From Paralvinella palmiformis (taxonomy: Eukaryota; Annelida; Polychaeta; Terebellida; Alvinellidae), in NCBI GenBank assembly GCA_025642065.1, contig JAODUP010000845.1, positions 1 to 64,000 of the forward strand: 64,000 bases of DNA. Direction: 5' to 3'. The translations under genes and the position numbers were made by a program. Below, in pieces: positions 24,465 through 37,018 of this stretch. The notes below the pieces were generated by a model that saw nothing but the letters and a program-made list of their open reading frames with translations, did not search any database and had not been told where the DNA came from. Numbering within the stretch: the stretch's first letter is position 1; every line of letters starts with the position of its first letter.

Positions 24465-25330
24465 GACATAAATAATAGATTTATTTAATAACTGTTGAAA
24501 TAAAATTCATATTCTTCAGATCAGTGAATAATAACTTGCGAATGATAAGATGATTTGAGTATATTTGATATAATTTGAGGTACAGACCTGAATCTATTAT
24601 ATAGCTTGGTAGGTGTTGAAATTGCTGAAATTCACATTAATATGATACTCGACCTTGAGGCTGACCATAATCGCTCTTTGTACACCAAACTGCGTCAGAG
24701 AATTTAACTCAATAAATACAAGTAAAGAAAAACAGAACTATAACAATTCGTTTAAACACCCATTGAAATATTTTCTAAGCACTCTAGGTTACACATACAC
24801 ACAAGTTTAACTGTTGAATAAATATTCCGAAACATCAACAAACAACAAAAACTCATAGACTATTGAAATATGTATTACTTCATTCTATTCATAATCTGAT
24901 CTGAGCTTACCGTTTATAGTCACTTTTTGTCTTTTGAGACAATCTATCCAATAAATTCTTAATAAGCAAACATTCAAATTCCAGAAAGTTTACTTGTAGA
25001 TTTGTGAACTCATTCCAACTACCGATGACAATAAAGGTTGAACCTTCGAGAACAATTAGAATCTCCATATTTAATCCACTATATTATCTACTTACTTTTT
25101 ATATCTAATAATATCTCACTAATGATTACTTGTCCCAAACAGCCTATAGAGTGGTGGAAACCAGGAATATAATTAAACATAAAATTAACCTTTATTGTAC
25201 GCCAAAAAATTGTGTTCTTGTTTATTATTAACAATTAACCGGGAAAGTGATTAATGACTGACATAAATAGGCACTGCTCAAAATAAATTAAAAGTACGAG
25301 GATTCATGAAACAAATGTTAATTTTTAGAA
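24465..25330. repeat. Segment D, copy 2
   Basis: Direct duplicate of 2,578-3,427 with small indels (for example an added tttt near 24,772 and a short block lost near 24,905). Confidence 0.8.
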
Positions 25331-25349
25331 CCTGAATATATTTTATAAC

Positions 25350-25353
<4 letters not shown>

Positions 25354-25428
<75 letters not shown>

Positions 25429-25567
25429 TAAATAGTAAGTCAAAATTTAATATTTAGTTATTTACTAGTTATCACCAATCAATTTATAGTTCAAAATTCT
25501 AAACTGTACCAAAATGTAAATGCAAAAATTAGGAAATGTTTCATTTATTTAAATAAATAAATAAATA

Positions 25568-25634
<67 letters not shown>
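25354..25634. repeat. Two (TA)n tracts
   Basis: (TA)n at about 25,354-25,424 and, after a short AAAT repeat, at about 25,571-25,634. Confidence 0.95.
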
Positions 25635-25640
<6 letters not shown>

Positions 25641-26560
25641 GGAAGCTAGGAATAAAGACATGTCGAAATATAGTATTGCCTTGATGGGAAAAGTACAATT
25701 ACAACCATTTGCCTTAACAAATTACTCAACAAAAGGTATAATATGATAGTGATAAATTACGTGAGGCAAGAATCGAATCGAATTGTACCCTCACAAGTCT
25801 AAATCGAGTAATTATTCCTTCGCTTAACAGATGCTGATATCTGCAATCATTGGCCTGAAAGAAAGCTACACCGAGCACTCAGTGGTGTTTGATTAGGCCG
25901 CCATGACCAAACAGCGCTGACTTCCGGTAGGGGCAAAAAGCAACGTTGAAGCGGCTTCGCTTTGTTTGTGCAGACAATCTGTATTACTCCTGCCCTATGA
26001 TATGCCATCAAATATATAAATGTCGTTTTATGCAAGTCTGTTGATCTAGTCTAGTTGGGATTAATAGTTAGAGACAGGCCGGTTGTTGTCGAATAAGCTA
26101 AATATAATAATAGTTCAGCTTAATTTCCGGCCAAAAATGTTTTTACAGCTATTTTAAATGTATTCCTTATATACACCAATGAAACATATTATTATAATTA
26201 TTCTTGGTATTCATGGAGGACATGTAGATCTACCTTGCAGTCTCACGTGTTTTTTTTTATTTTTTTCATTTGTACATGAGTGACAAAATAACACTAGATT
26301 TGGTATTTCATTTTTCATTTTAAGATTATTTTCATATACTAATTATGTGCTAATTTAAAAGTCACAACATTGAACAATTAACAAACATTGTAAAGATGCA
26401 TCGTCTGTGATTCAGAATATATATATATTGTAAAGGTTTTGATGAAGAATGTAGATGTCACTAGGCATTACACAACAAGATTGGTTGAAATGAAAAATAC
26501 AAACTATACATACATTAATCTAAAATTAAATGTTCCATACCTCCACATATTGATAAATGT
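25635..26560. other. Unannotated stretch
   Basis: The only open frames are short (62 codons or fewer) and featureless. Nothing recognised. Confidence 0.6.
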
Positions 26561-26564
26561 GTGC

Positions 26565-26760
26565 GTATACCTAAGCATGTGTCTGGTCTACTCATCAACC
26601 TGTGGGAACCAGCTAATTCGCTTTTCGTACGCGACAAATATGTCACGCCCACAGGAAAGCGGCTACATGCAGGCTACGTACAAAAAGCGGAAGCACGTAA
26701 AAAACATACCATTTGATACCACAGCTCGCAGCAAACAACACATGCAGAAATTGTTCAGAA
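26565..26760 (+). repeat. Family B, near-complete forward copy
   Basis: It runs from tgtctggtctactcatcaac to agctcgcagcaaacaaca. Ends cctgtggg and cccacagg face each other, and the inner part holds the gacaaatatgtcac hairpin (about 26,632-26,645). The 110-codon frame across it is broken in other copies. Confidence 0.8.
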
Positions 26761-27050
26761 ATGTATACTGATAACAAACTAACGCAGCTTTTTACTTCAG
26801 AGCGTTAGGTTTGACATATTTTCGGCCTTTCTGTGTACCTCGATCAACCTAGCAGACATCACGAACTAACAAGTGAATGCTTAGTAAACCTGATAAATCA
26901 TTTATCACCATTAGCCTACCTGATATTAACAGATAACCTCTCTTGCATGATACTTTCCTTTTCGAACGTTCTCTACGATAAACGATGCCTTTCAATTATT
27001 CAGGTAGCGAAACTATTTATTATATAATACAATATATATATATATATATT
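26761..27050. other. Unannotated stretch with short TA tract
   Basis: Ends in a short TA run at 27,030-27,048. Nothing else recognised. Confidence 0.6.
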
Positions 27051-27880
27051 ATTTGTAAAGTTTGTTCATATAAAAACTAATTTATTTTATATATATGATA
27101 TATAAACTAGTGACTCTTTAATCAATTGATATTAAGCAGTTGATACTAAAATATTCCACTAAAATCTAATTTTAGTTATAATGCAATCGTTACCCAGCTC
27201 TACGGAATATAATATGTGTTCAGTACCGAAATAAATCAATTAAATAATATATACTAACATTGCTATATATTTCCATTGTAATCTATTCAACAAACAATAT
27301 TCAAAATCAGATGTATTAGTTTATTGATTTCAGTTTATTCCTTAGTTGGCAATATTATGTGTACAAAATATATTTATTCCCTATCCCGAACAATGCATTA
27401 AAGTTTAGTCGAACTATAATGATTCTTACCCCTCAGTACACCAATTTGCCTCCGGTATAAATACCGTATATGATATTATTCCTAACAAAATAATATTTTA
27501 CAAATTGGTGCTCTTAACAACCAATCTCATTTTATTTGTAAAGTTTGTTCATATAAAAACAAATTCTGAAGGCGTGTATGTTATATGTCAGTGACTGTGT
27601 CAGCACTAATCATAAGACTACAATGACATCTTTAATCAACTTCACGCTATCGTCAAGCAGTGGATACTAAAATATTCCACTCAAAATCTAATTTTAGTTA
27701 TAATGCCATCGTTACCCAGCTCTACGGAATATAATATATGTGTTCAGTACCGAAATAAATCAATTAAATAATCATATACCTAACCAATTGCATATATATT
27801 TCCAGTGTAATACAATATTCAACAAACAATATTCAAAATCAGTTGTCCGATTATCTGATTGACTGATTTGCTAGTTTATT
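27051..27880. repeat. Tandem duplication of about 480 bp
   Basis: The motif tttgtaaagtttgttcatat starts both units (27,051 and 27,535), and both contain tactaaaatattccact, cgttacccagctctacgg and aacaatattcaaaatcag. The second unit runs on into family H. Confidence 0.85.
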
Positions 27881-28060
27881 GCTTAGTTGATTGCAGTATT
27901 TCATGTATACAAAACATATTTGTTCCGCCCCATTCCCCGATTGAAAGTGTACAGATTAAAAAGTTTAAAATGACGAACACATGTTTTAATGTTTTTATTT
28001 ATTTGCTAGAACGATCAATGGCGCCATCTTTCGAATATTAATATTATTACATAGATGGCG
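27881..28060 (+). repeat. Family H, forward copy
   Basis: ttgcttagttgattgcag, gtgtacagattaaaaa, atgacgaaca and atggcgccatctttcg match 31,015-31,200 and, reversed, 18,335-18,575. Confidence 0.8.
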
Positions 28061-28440
28061 CTAGTGAACGTCTTAAATTGTTGTCGTTTACTATTCAGTC
28101 GTGTGATTACAAATAAGCTAGCAGTTAATGGGTACTGGTGAGCATGACAATAATTATGCATGTCCTTAACAAAATTAGTGATAACACATTTTAGGTGGAC
28201 AGTAAATAAAGACATTTTGGATATTATGAATAAACTAAATTCACTATCAATGTATATTTTTGAAAAGTCGTCAATATATGCTCTCTTAGAATAACGTGAA
28301 CATTTTGGGTTTGTCTGTGTGTGTCAATTTGTCTGTGTACTCAAATTACGAATAGCACTTGACTATAAAATTCCATTTAATCCCATGCTTTGGCTTACTT
28401 TGGTATGTACATGGGGTGTCGTATGAGTGCGCGGGCGTGT
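28061..28440. other. Unannotated stretch
   Basis: No supported feature. Confidence 0.6.
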
Positions 28441-28448
28441 TCGAATGC

Positions 28449-28492
<44 letters not shown>

Positions 28493-28569
28493 TAAGATAC
28501 TTTCATTGTTAAATATTTTCTGTGAACGGTTGAAAACATATGGCTATTTGGGTGTAGGTAAAAACGGGA

Positions 28570-28656
<87 letters not shown>

Positions 28657-28740
28657 TACAGATACTTTCATTGTTAAATATTTTCTGTGAACGGTTGAAA
28701 ACATATGGCTATTTGGGTGTAGGTAAAAACGGGAAAAACT
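28449..28740. repeat. 80-bp unit twice inside (GT)n tracts
   Basis: GT tract (28,449-28,490), unit 28,497-28,576, longer GT tract (28,577-28,653), unit 28,661-28,740. The units, each from gatactttcattgttaaata to aaaaacgggaaaaact, look identical. The single-copy relative at 9,785-9,840 has no GT tract. The duplication seems to have been mediated by the microsatellite. Confidence 0.9.
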
Positions 28741-28939
28741 CTTTTTGTAGCATCATCTCTCTCTGATATCAAACATTTGATCAAGATATAAATTATTTAT
28801 TACTTAACCATGCCCAAGACAAAATATATTTATGTGTTTTTAACTCAGTGGTAAAACGTGTAGAAGAAATGAGTGGATTATAATTTCCTTTCAATTAATT
28901 CAGCCGCAAATCATAAATAAGCATGACGTTATAGTATGA

Positions 28940-29039
28940 AAGTGTGAGAGAGAATGAAAGTGAGAGAGAATGAGAGTGAGACTGATAGAGAGTGAGGTAA
29001 AGAGAGTCAGTGAGATGGATGGATGGATGGATGGAGAGA

Positions 29040-29114
<75 letters not shown>
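28940..29114. repeat. GAGT, GGAT and (GA)n microsatellites
   Basis: Degenerate GAGT-rich stretch, five GGAT units at about 29,013-29,032, then about 40 GA units. Open RE/SL frames are artefacts. Confidence 0.95.
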
Positions 29115-29118
<4 letters not shown>

Positions 29119-29664
29119 CTGCCACACTGAGAGCCATTTATATAACATATAATAATACCAAACCACAGGTTATAGTTTCTAACATTAACTAAACCGAGTT
29201 AAGTGGGAGTGTAATATGGAAAATTGGACAGAACTTGATGGGATATTTAGCAAAGCTGCAACTTTAACATTGTTTATTGTTACCAGTAACACAGTTGATG
29301 TTGTTGGTATTGTTGTTGATAGTGGTTGTAGTATTAATAGTGGCAGCAGTTTGAGCAGTGTTAGCAGTAATAAATGTAGTACCACTAGTAGTTGTTTGTT
29401 GCTTTTATTTTCATGGATTGGTTTGGTGTTGGTGTTGGTATTAGTAAAGTCAATAGTGTAAGCAGTAACCATGACAGTAGTATATTAGTAGCAGTGCAGT
29501 AGTTTTATTGTTGTTATGGTGTCGTTGTTTTATTCACCTAAGAAATTGGAAGGGGCCTCAAAACTGCATGAAATGGCAGCCAAATTGTATTGCTAGTTTT
29601 TATTTATTATTATATCAGGCGTTAAAAGGAACAAAAAGGCATTAAATAAAAATAAAAAGACTGA

Positions 29665-29880
29665 GATCAGATGAGGCAGTGAATGGTTAGAACATTCTAC
29701 AGTAAACCTCCTGTTTGTAGGTTCGAATCTGACCCATACCTGTATGTGTGGGATGTTTTCCTATACGGTCGTTCCTCTTCCTCATGTTGCAGATGTAACC
29801 GACGTGGAGGATAAAGAATTCGACTCTTTATAAAGAGAAAAAGATAGACCAATCCTCACTAAATGTGATCTTGCTGAACC
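29665..29880 (+). mobile_element. tRNA-derived SINE, copy 2
   Basis: Same element as 10,612-10,830, duplicated with segment F. Box B ggttcgaatct at about 29,720. Confidence 0.65.
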
Positions 29881-30890
29881 GTCTGAGTACTCAAAGAGTT
29901 ATTATCCCTCGACCTCCTTCACAAGTACGTAGAGCTTTGAACATATATCATTCGATTACCCCTGAACATCTTTCTTCGCCTGCTATCATTCAAAACCATC
30001 ACACAACTATCTAGAGCCAAATGAACTACAACACAACTGTGGCTGAAATAAACAAATAGTTTTTGTACAGCTCGAGGTTGTTATGTTTATGTTTGCGTAT
30101 GCTTATCCTCTAGATCTAATAACTGTCAAATATTAAGATCCATTCTGCAATGATATTCCTTATCGATTGAAAATATCCTACATTTGTTGGTGGATGATTA
30201 GGAAAACACATTCAGCTTCAGCGATTAGCCATTAGAAAATCGAAAATAAAATATAAGACTCTCCTGATAATGACATCATGATGATTCCGAACTGACGACT
30301 TCCTGGTGACTGATACTTAACGCGCCACCGACTGCACTCTGTTATCGCATACATTACTGTTAAAAGCTGTCGTAACAATGTGACCAAAACATGAAGAAAT
30401 CAAATTCATTTTTCGGGGAAAGAGAAAGACGTATTTATAAGGTGGTTTACTGTAGACCGGTTATTATACTCTCCGCTTCTGAATGTCATTGGCGGATAAC
30501 GGGAACATTGATTCGGTGGGATTAACTTTCGCGGTACTGGCAACTCGAAAAGAAAGGACGCTTTAGATGGAAACTGTTAGCTTAGGGAGGTCTTTATGAT
30601 TTCTTCTGCAAATCTTCGGCACTCCTCACTAAGATACTATTACTCAGCGCGAATTCTTAATAAATCCTGTTCAATTCACCTTATAGGAATGCATTTTATT
30701 TCCTACGCCTTATATTATCTTAATCAGAATATTCAGTCGCTCAGATAACAAGCTTGAATGATTTATAAAACGTTTCAGCATTCTAACAGGATTAATGGGA
30801 ATCTCTTTTTATTTGTTCTCTAGTGTGCTAATATTTACAGTGCATTCGTGACGGGTGTAAATAATTGAGATAATCACACACCTAACCAAT

Positions 30891-30947
<57 letters not shown>

Positions 30948-31244
30948 TAGTGTAAAACTAAAGAATCATACTTTTGCGATGCAACATTCAACATCAGCTT
31001 TACGATTAACTGATTAGTTTTTATTAGTTTATTGCTTAGTTGATTGCAATATTTCATGTGTACAAAACATATTTATTGTGTCCCACTCTCCGATGGAAAG
31101 TGTACAGATTAAAAATGACGAACATATGTTTTAGTGTTTCTATTTGCTTGCAAAAACGAGCAATGGCGCCATCTTTCGAATATTAATAGTATTACATTTT
31201 CAATGTACTGTTGAAAGGTCTTCAATATATGCTCTCTTATAATA

Positions 31245-31497
<253 letters not shown>

Positions 31498-33474
31498 CAC
31501 TGAGAGGCAAATTTGACTCAAGAATCGATTCGAACGATTTATGGATAAACCAATAACAAACACATTGTTTATTAGATAAATAACACATCCAACTTAAACC
31601 CATATACATCGATTACCTAAAATAGGTTTAGGTCATTTACTCTTTTGTAGCGCTATCAAATTTGTATATAATAAACAAACTCATATCCATGCACGTATTC
31701 ATACATAATATTATTAATCAAAAGATCAGCAACAGACTTCTATCACCTGGGTTCTAATCACGGCATGCCTATTTCGGTAGAGTATTTCATCTTTCAGTTC
31801 GCCTCACAACCTTTCAACGATGTTGGTCTTACTTAGCGTGCCGTCTGCACAAAAGTGGGCACAAGACCTTCTAAGGGTTGGCACAAAGCCAATTAATCGC
31901 ATGTAGGCATCTCTCTCAGAAATATGACGAGTTCTGTTTTATATCTTAGGCTTTATACCGCCAAACAAAGCAATGTTTTATGTTATCATTGTGGTGACAA
32001 TACCGTGCGATGAAGAAGCCTGGTCATGTTTCTAGATTATTATGTAGCCTGAATACATTTCGTTTTAGTTATTCTAACAAAACTTTGTCGCTGAGATCGC
32101 TTTGGGGATAGCCGTTCGTGAACAAAATAGACACTGTAAGAGCATTTTGTCGAAAATATCTCATAGCACTGTAAACCTACAGTAATAATAATTCCCGTGA
32201 TCAACCTTTCAGCAATTTGCTTTCTATAAACGCACAATCAGCGTGTGGTTCAATGGCGACTTACTAGATACATATGATAACTTCCTTGACACCACAATTG
32301 ACATTAAGCAATAATTTTCTGTGGTCCAAAAGACATCTGCACATAAAGAACATATTCTGGGTTCGAATACTACATATATAAACCGTGTCGATAGACGTCC
32401 GACTGGTATGGCATCGAAGTTGTTATCTGAACTGAGTGAAAAGTTAGGCCTGAGTAAATACTATGATTTACTCGAACCTAACAGCTAATCCTCATATGTT
32501 TCCGTTCATCACTAAGTGAACGTTCATTCACGCTTAATTTAGCGTCCCTAAGTATATGCAGTTAGGTGTGGTGGGATCTAAATTAAAGCGCCTGTCCACT
32601 TGATCTATTTGACCCATGGTCGAGAACAGTGGATTTCAGGCAGATCTCCGATACTGCGAATGACACGTCGGGATTATAATAGCTATGCATTTAACAAATT
32701 TCCTATATCAGTGTAGCCTAATTACTCATAATATGGGGAAAAACTCTGTCCGCAGCTTAATACCCATGGAGATGCCTGCCGGAGTGACAAACGACTAGAG
32801 GAGTTTAAATCCATCAAGCAGCATTGTATGAATTAATGTCGTTTCGCTAGACCACACAAGAGGACAACAATATAGATTCTACATGATACATAGCAAAGCT
32901 AATAGACTTAAACATGTTGTCATAACGACATAACTTTCTTACATTGGTTTAATAAGGAATCTGGATCGAAATAGGTCTGGCGTCTGGCACGGGATTTGTG
33001 TGTTTTAAGATATATATAGAGAGGCACAGGCGCAGAATATCAACAATTCTAGATCTCCTTTGATACTTCTACCTCCATAAATCTAAATCAACTATACATA
33101 CATCAATCTAAATAGAACATGTCTTCACCTCCATATATCGATACATATGTACGTATATCTTTACGTGTACCTGGGCTAGTCATCAGCCTGTGGGAACCAG
33201 CTAAATTTTAAGCTATTATAGGCCCTAGGCGTGTTAACAAACATTACATTGTGCTAACTACGTGAGACAATCTACACCAACTCCATGTGTAAGCAGTGAA
33301 GTGATTTACTCCCACAAATAAAGTAGTAATATTGCACATTGGATTATTACTGGACTAGAACGTAATATCGACTCAAATATGAGTAAATACTAGGATATAT
33401 ATATATATAGAGAGGCACAGGCGCAGAATATCAACGACTCTAACCACCTTTGATACCTCTACCTCCATAAATAT

Positions 33475-33495
33475 GTGTGCGTGCGTTCGTGTGTG

Positions 33496-33551
<56 letters not shown>

Positions 33552-33586
33552 TGGGTGTGCGTGTGTGTGTGTCCGTGTGTGTGTGG

Positions 33587-33656
<70 letters not shown>
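33475..33656. repeat. TA/TG compound microsatellite
   Basis: (TA)n, a TG/CG spacer, and a second (TA)n of about 35 units. Mirrors 15,672-15,873. Confidence 0.95.
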
Positions 33657-33663
<7 letters not shown>

Positions 33664-35177
33664 TGGGGGTGTCACACCGAGAACCAAAATTAACCATAAA
33701 ATCCTTTCGAACTACTTGTTTAGAGGTAAATAACACATCTAATTTATGCCTATATATTTACTACTACCTGGTACAGGCTTGTCATTTACTCTTTTGTAAC
33801 AAACTCGAATCAATGCACGTATACATACATAATATTATTAATCATAAAATATGGCAGAGTTGATCAGCTACAGACTTCTATCACCTGGGTTCTAATCATA
33901 GCATGCCTATTTAAGTAGAGTATTTCATCTCTCTCGGAAATATGAGTTCTGTTTTATATCTTAGGCTTTAGACCGTCAAACAAAGCAATGATTTATGTTA
34001 GTGATGACAAAACCGTGCGATGAACAAGTCTTGTCATTTCTTCTATAAGGATAGCCGTTCATGAACAAAATAGACCCTGTAAAAGTAAAACTACAGGAAT
34101 AAACATTCCCGTGATGAACATTTCAGCAATTTTTTTTGGTAAAGCAAAACGAGCCAATATCACATCAACAATCACTCAGTTATGTTGGCCGTTATACAAC
34201 ATAACACGGTCATGATAGATATTCACTGAGGAATTTCATCTAGTTATTATAACTTGTTGTAATTTGTCAAAATGATAAAGAACTGAATGGAAAAAAACAA
34301 TACAGTGATTTAGTGAGTTAGGAGACATTACACATGTCTCAGCAGGAAATGGCGCTGCTTTTGAATCAATTTTTTGATGAATGCGTTATCGAGTTTCGAG
34401 ATTATCCGTGCCAGTGCCTTATATTACCCTGCCAAAATGACTTTGCTAGTCCCAGAGATTGCTATCAATATTTGTATTATTAACTTTCAATTTTACTTGT
34501 GATATTAAATACCAAGTTAGTGATGATTACCTCATAGTATTTAGAATGTGTATATGCTTATGATTGTTACTAATGTTATGTGTAGTGACTGTATGTTTTT
34601 AGGGCCGCAGGTTCTCAGAAAAATGTTCATGTAGAGCTGTATATTCCTGGGCTATTTGCTTCTTTGAAAAAAATGCCGTTAATAAGTTTCGACAGAATAT
34701 TCGGCATTTAAATAATTATTGCAGCCCGAGTAAGGATTACAAACATTGTATGGCATCATCAAGTGTGGCATTAAATATATTGACACGAGTTTTCCTTACT
34801 CAAGTCTGTAAAATTCAAGTCTACATTTAGGTTTCTATGATGCTTCCCCAGAAAATTCAGGTTTCACAAACTGATCTTTTAAGGAGAGTGTCATTAGCGG
34901 GACACCGATATTGGTGTTGCTATAAAGATAGCCATACCGATAGCTAATTAGGTAGTTGGTTTCAATATTCTCACAACCATCACTGCTCGGTGTATCAAAC
35001 TCAGCGACAATGACTCTAATTGTTTTGTTTCTTAGCTAATCAGGGTCTGGTGAGACAATGCACACGTCTTGAATACGATGTTCGTAAATGAATTTATTCA
35101 AAACTTTATATTCGCCATTTAAGATTGACTGTACAAGTGCCTTATCCCATACTAGTAATAAACAAAACACACACACA

Positions 35178-35219
35178 CACACTCACACACACACACACAC
35201 ACACACACGTACACTAAAC

Positions 35220-35264
<45 letters not shown>

Positions 35265-35282
35265 GAGAGAGAGGGAGAGAGA
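35178..35282. repeat. (CA)n and (GA)n microsatellites
   Basis: CA repeats followed by about 29 GA units with two interruptions. Mirrors 13,936-14,020. Confidence 0.95.
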
Positions 35283-36296
35283 TACGGTTACATAAATGTT
35301 CTTTATTCATCGATACAACATTTCGGTATCATGAAATGTTATGCTTAAAATTGAAACATTAGCTTCCCTTCTAGGTGATGAAGATCACAAAATGGACAAC
35401 AAGATGTCCTTCTACATCATCTATTTAGATTGAAATAGATATCTGTTTCCTTGAGCAGGTCGTTCGCTGCTGTAGTAGACTTCACCCGGAATCGACGTAC
35501 TAGTAACCACATCTGGAATAGGTGACAATCACAAATTCGTGCATTCCGTCAACGTTGATGTGGCTTTCTGTTTAAGTTCACATTTATGCGAATGGCATTC
35601 GAGATATTTTCACAGGTCTGTGTGTGTTGGTTTTTGTGTATGTATGGGTTTGTGTGTGTGTGTGTGTATGCGCGCGTGGGTGTGCGTGTGTGCGCGTTTG
35701 CATGCGTGAACTCGCACACATACATACGTGCATACTACATAAGCTACCATGAAGGTTGAGATCAACATTTTTAGATATAAATGCAAGTATATGTTAGTTA
35801 TATTCGTATACGCCTAAACAGTTTCCAGACACGTGACATAAATGTAACAAAAATTAAATCAAAATGTTCCCAAGATACAAAAGTCGATGCCTATTGCAAT
35901 TGAAATCAAAATTAATAGAACGAAACGTGGATATAGATGTCATCTGTATTCAGAATATAAGAGCTACGACGGGATAACGGTCAGTTACTGGCTTCCGGAT
36001 TGCGAGTTAGAATACGACTAATACCTGTCTTTATGTTATGTTTCCATAAAGAATCATGCCTCGGTTGGATGTGCCAGGTATGACAAACGCAGAACTAAAA
36101 CAACTTAAATCAAATCAACCCATTGGAATAAAACGGCCGGTAAATTAAGTTGTATTACGTATACAATATTAGAATCGTAACTCAATGAATACAAAATAAC
36201 AATGACAATTTTAATCATCATTTGTTAAATTATTTGAGAAAGTAAATAGTTTAGAATTGTGTGATGAGATTAGACAAAAGTGTACAAAGTCCTTAC

Positions 36297-36476
36297 ATGG
36301 TTGTTGTTGTGTGTACCCTGACTGTTGGGCCGAATCCTGTATTAGCACGTACGTCTGCACGGGCTGCTCTACTGGCTGGAGCTGCTGAGGCACCATCACA
36401 CAACTGGGATTCTGTGTGGGCGACACGAAGACGATGTTTGGTCTCTGCATTTTGACCCGATTTCCAAGAACGATCG
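36297..36476 (-). CDS. Exon encoding a Gln/Pro-rich N-terminus, right-arm copy
   Basis: Mirror of 12,788-12,967. Acceptor AG (complement of 36,477-36,478) and donor GTAAGG are intact. The start codon (complement of 36,448-36,450) and all 51 full codons are the same as in the left copy. Only one 5' untranslated base and the last exon base (C to T, which changes the split codon from Arg to Cys if spliced as read) differ. The two exons point towards each other, so any downstream exons must lie inside the arms or the spacer; none was recognised. It is either a true paralogue pair or one gene caught in an inverted duplication. Confidence 0.55.
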
Positions 36477-36949
36477 CTGAAATAATAACAAGAGGAGACT
36501 TCACTTCTACACTTATCGAAGGCTTTCTGTGGCTGCGCTTAGCATCGGAACATTCACTCAGTATTATAAATAAATAAAAGTTTGATTCTTTCGCCGTAAG
36601 TTTTGTTTACGTCACAGTGGCATAGACCAATGATAGAAAAGAATGACCTAGAAACATTGTTTGATTCACAGCTCCACAACAAGATAACCTATTACAGTGG
36701 ATACATCATTTTAAGACCAGCTTTCAAACGAAAATCTTTCAGTGGAGGAATAGTGATCATATGGTACAGTTTTAAGCGTATTGATACGCATATCTGCAGA
36801 TGCTGGGTCTAAAACGCACTGTTCGTTCGGCATCAATGGGTTACAGTCATAGTCTTAGTGAGAAATCCCACAGCTATGCCTTCCTGGTGTAAACATTATG
36901 AGAATTAATTACTCATTATACGTAAAGAGGCTTTTCTGGTATAAGACAC

Positions 36950-37018
36950 AGACACACACGCACACACATGTATATATATATATGTGTGTGTGTGTATGTA
37001 TGTATGTGTGTGTGTGTT
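36950..37018. repeat. CA/TA/TG microsatellite at arm edge
   Basis: Short CA, TA, TG and TATG runs joining the arm to a family C copy. Confidence 0.9.

Larger units (their letters stand above)
28655..30115. repeat. Segment F, copy 2
   Basis: Direct duplicate of 9,781-11,070. The homopolymer tract of copy 1 is replaced here by GA repeats (28,940-29,114). The GTT/AGT-rich block is almost identical. Confidence 0.85.

Noticed and set aside
28449..28740. CRISPR-like repeat-spacer pattern
   Set aside because: Only two long units separated by GT repeats, in a eukaryotic context.
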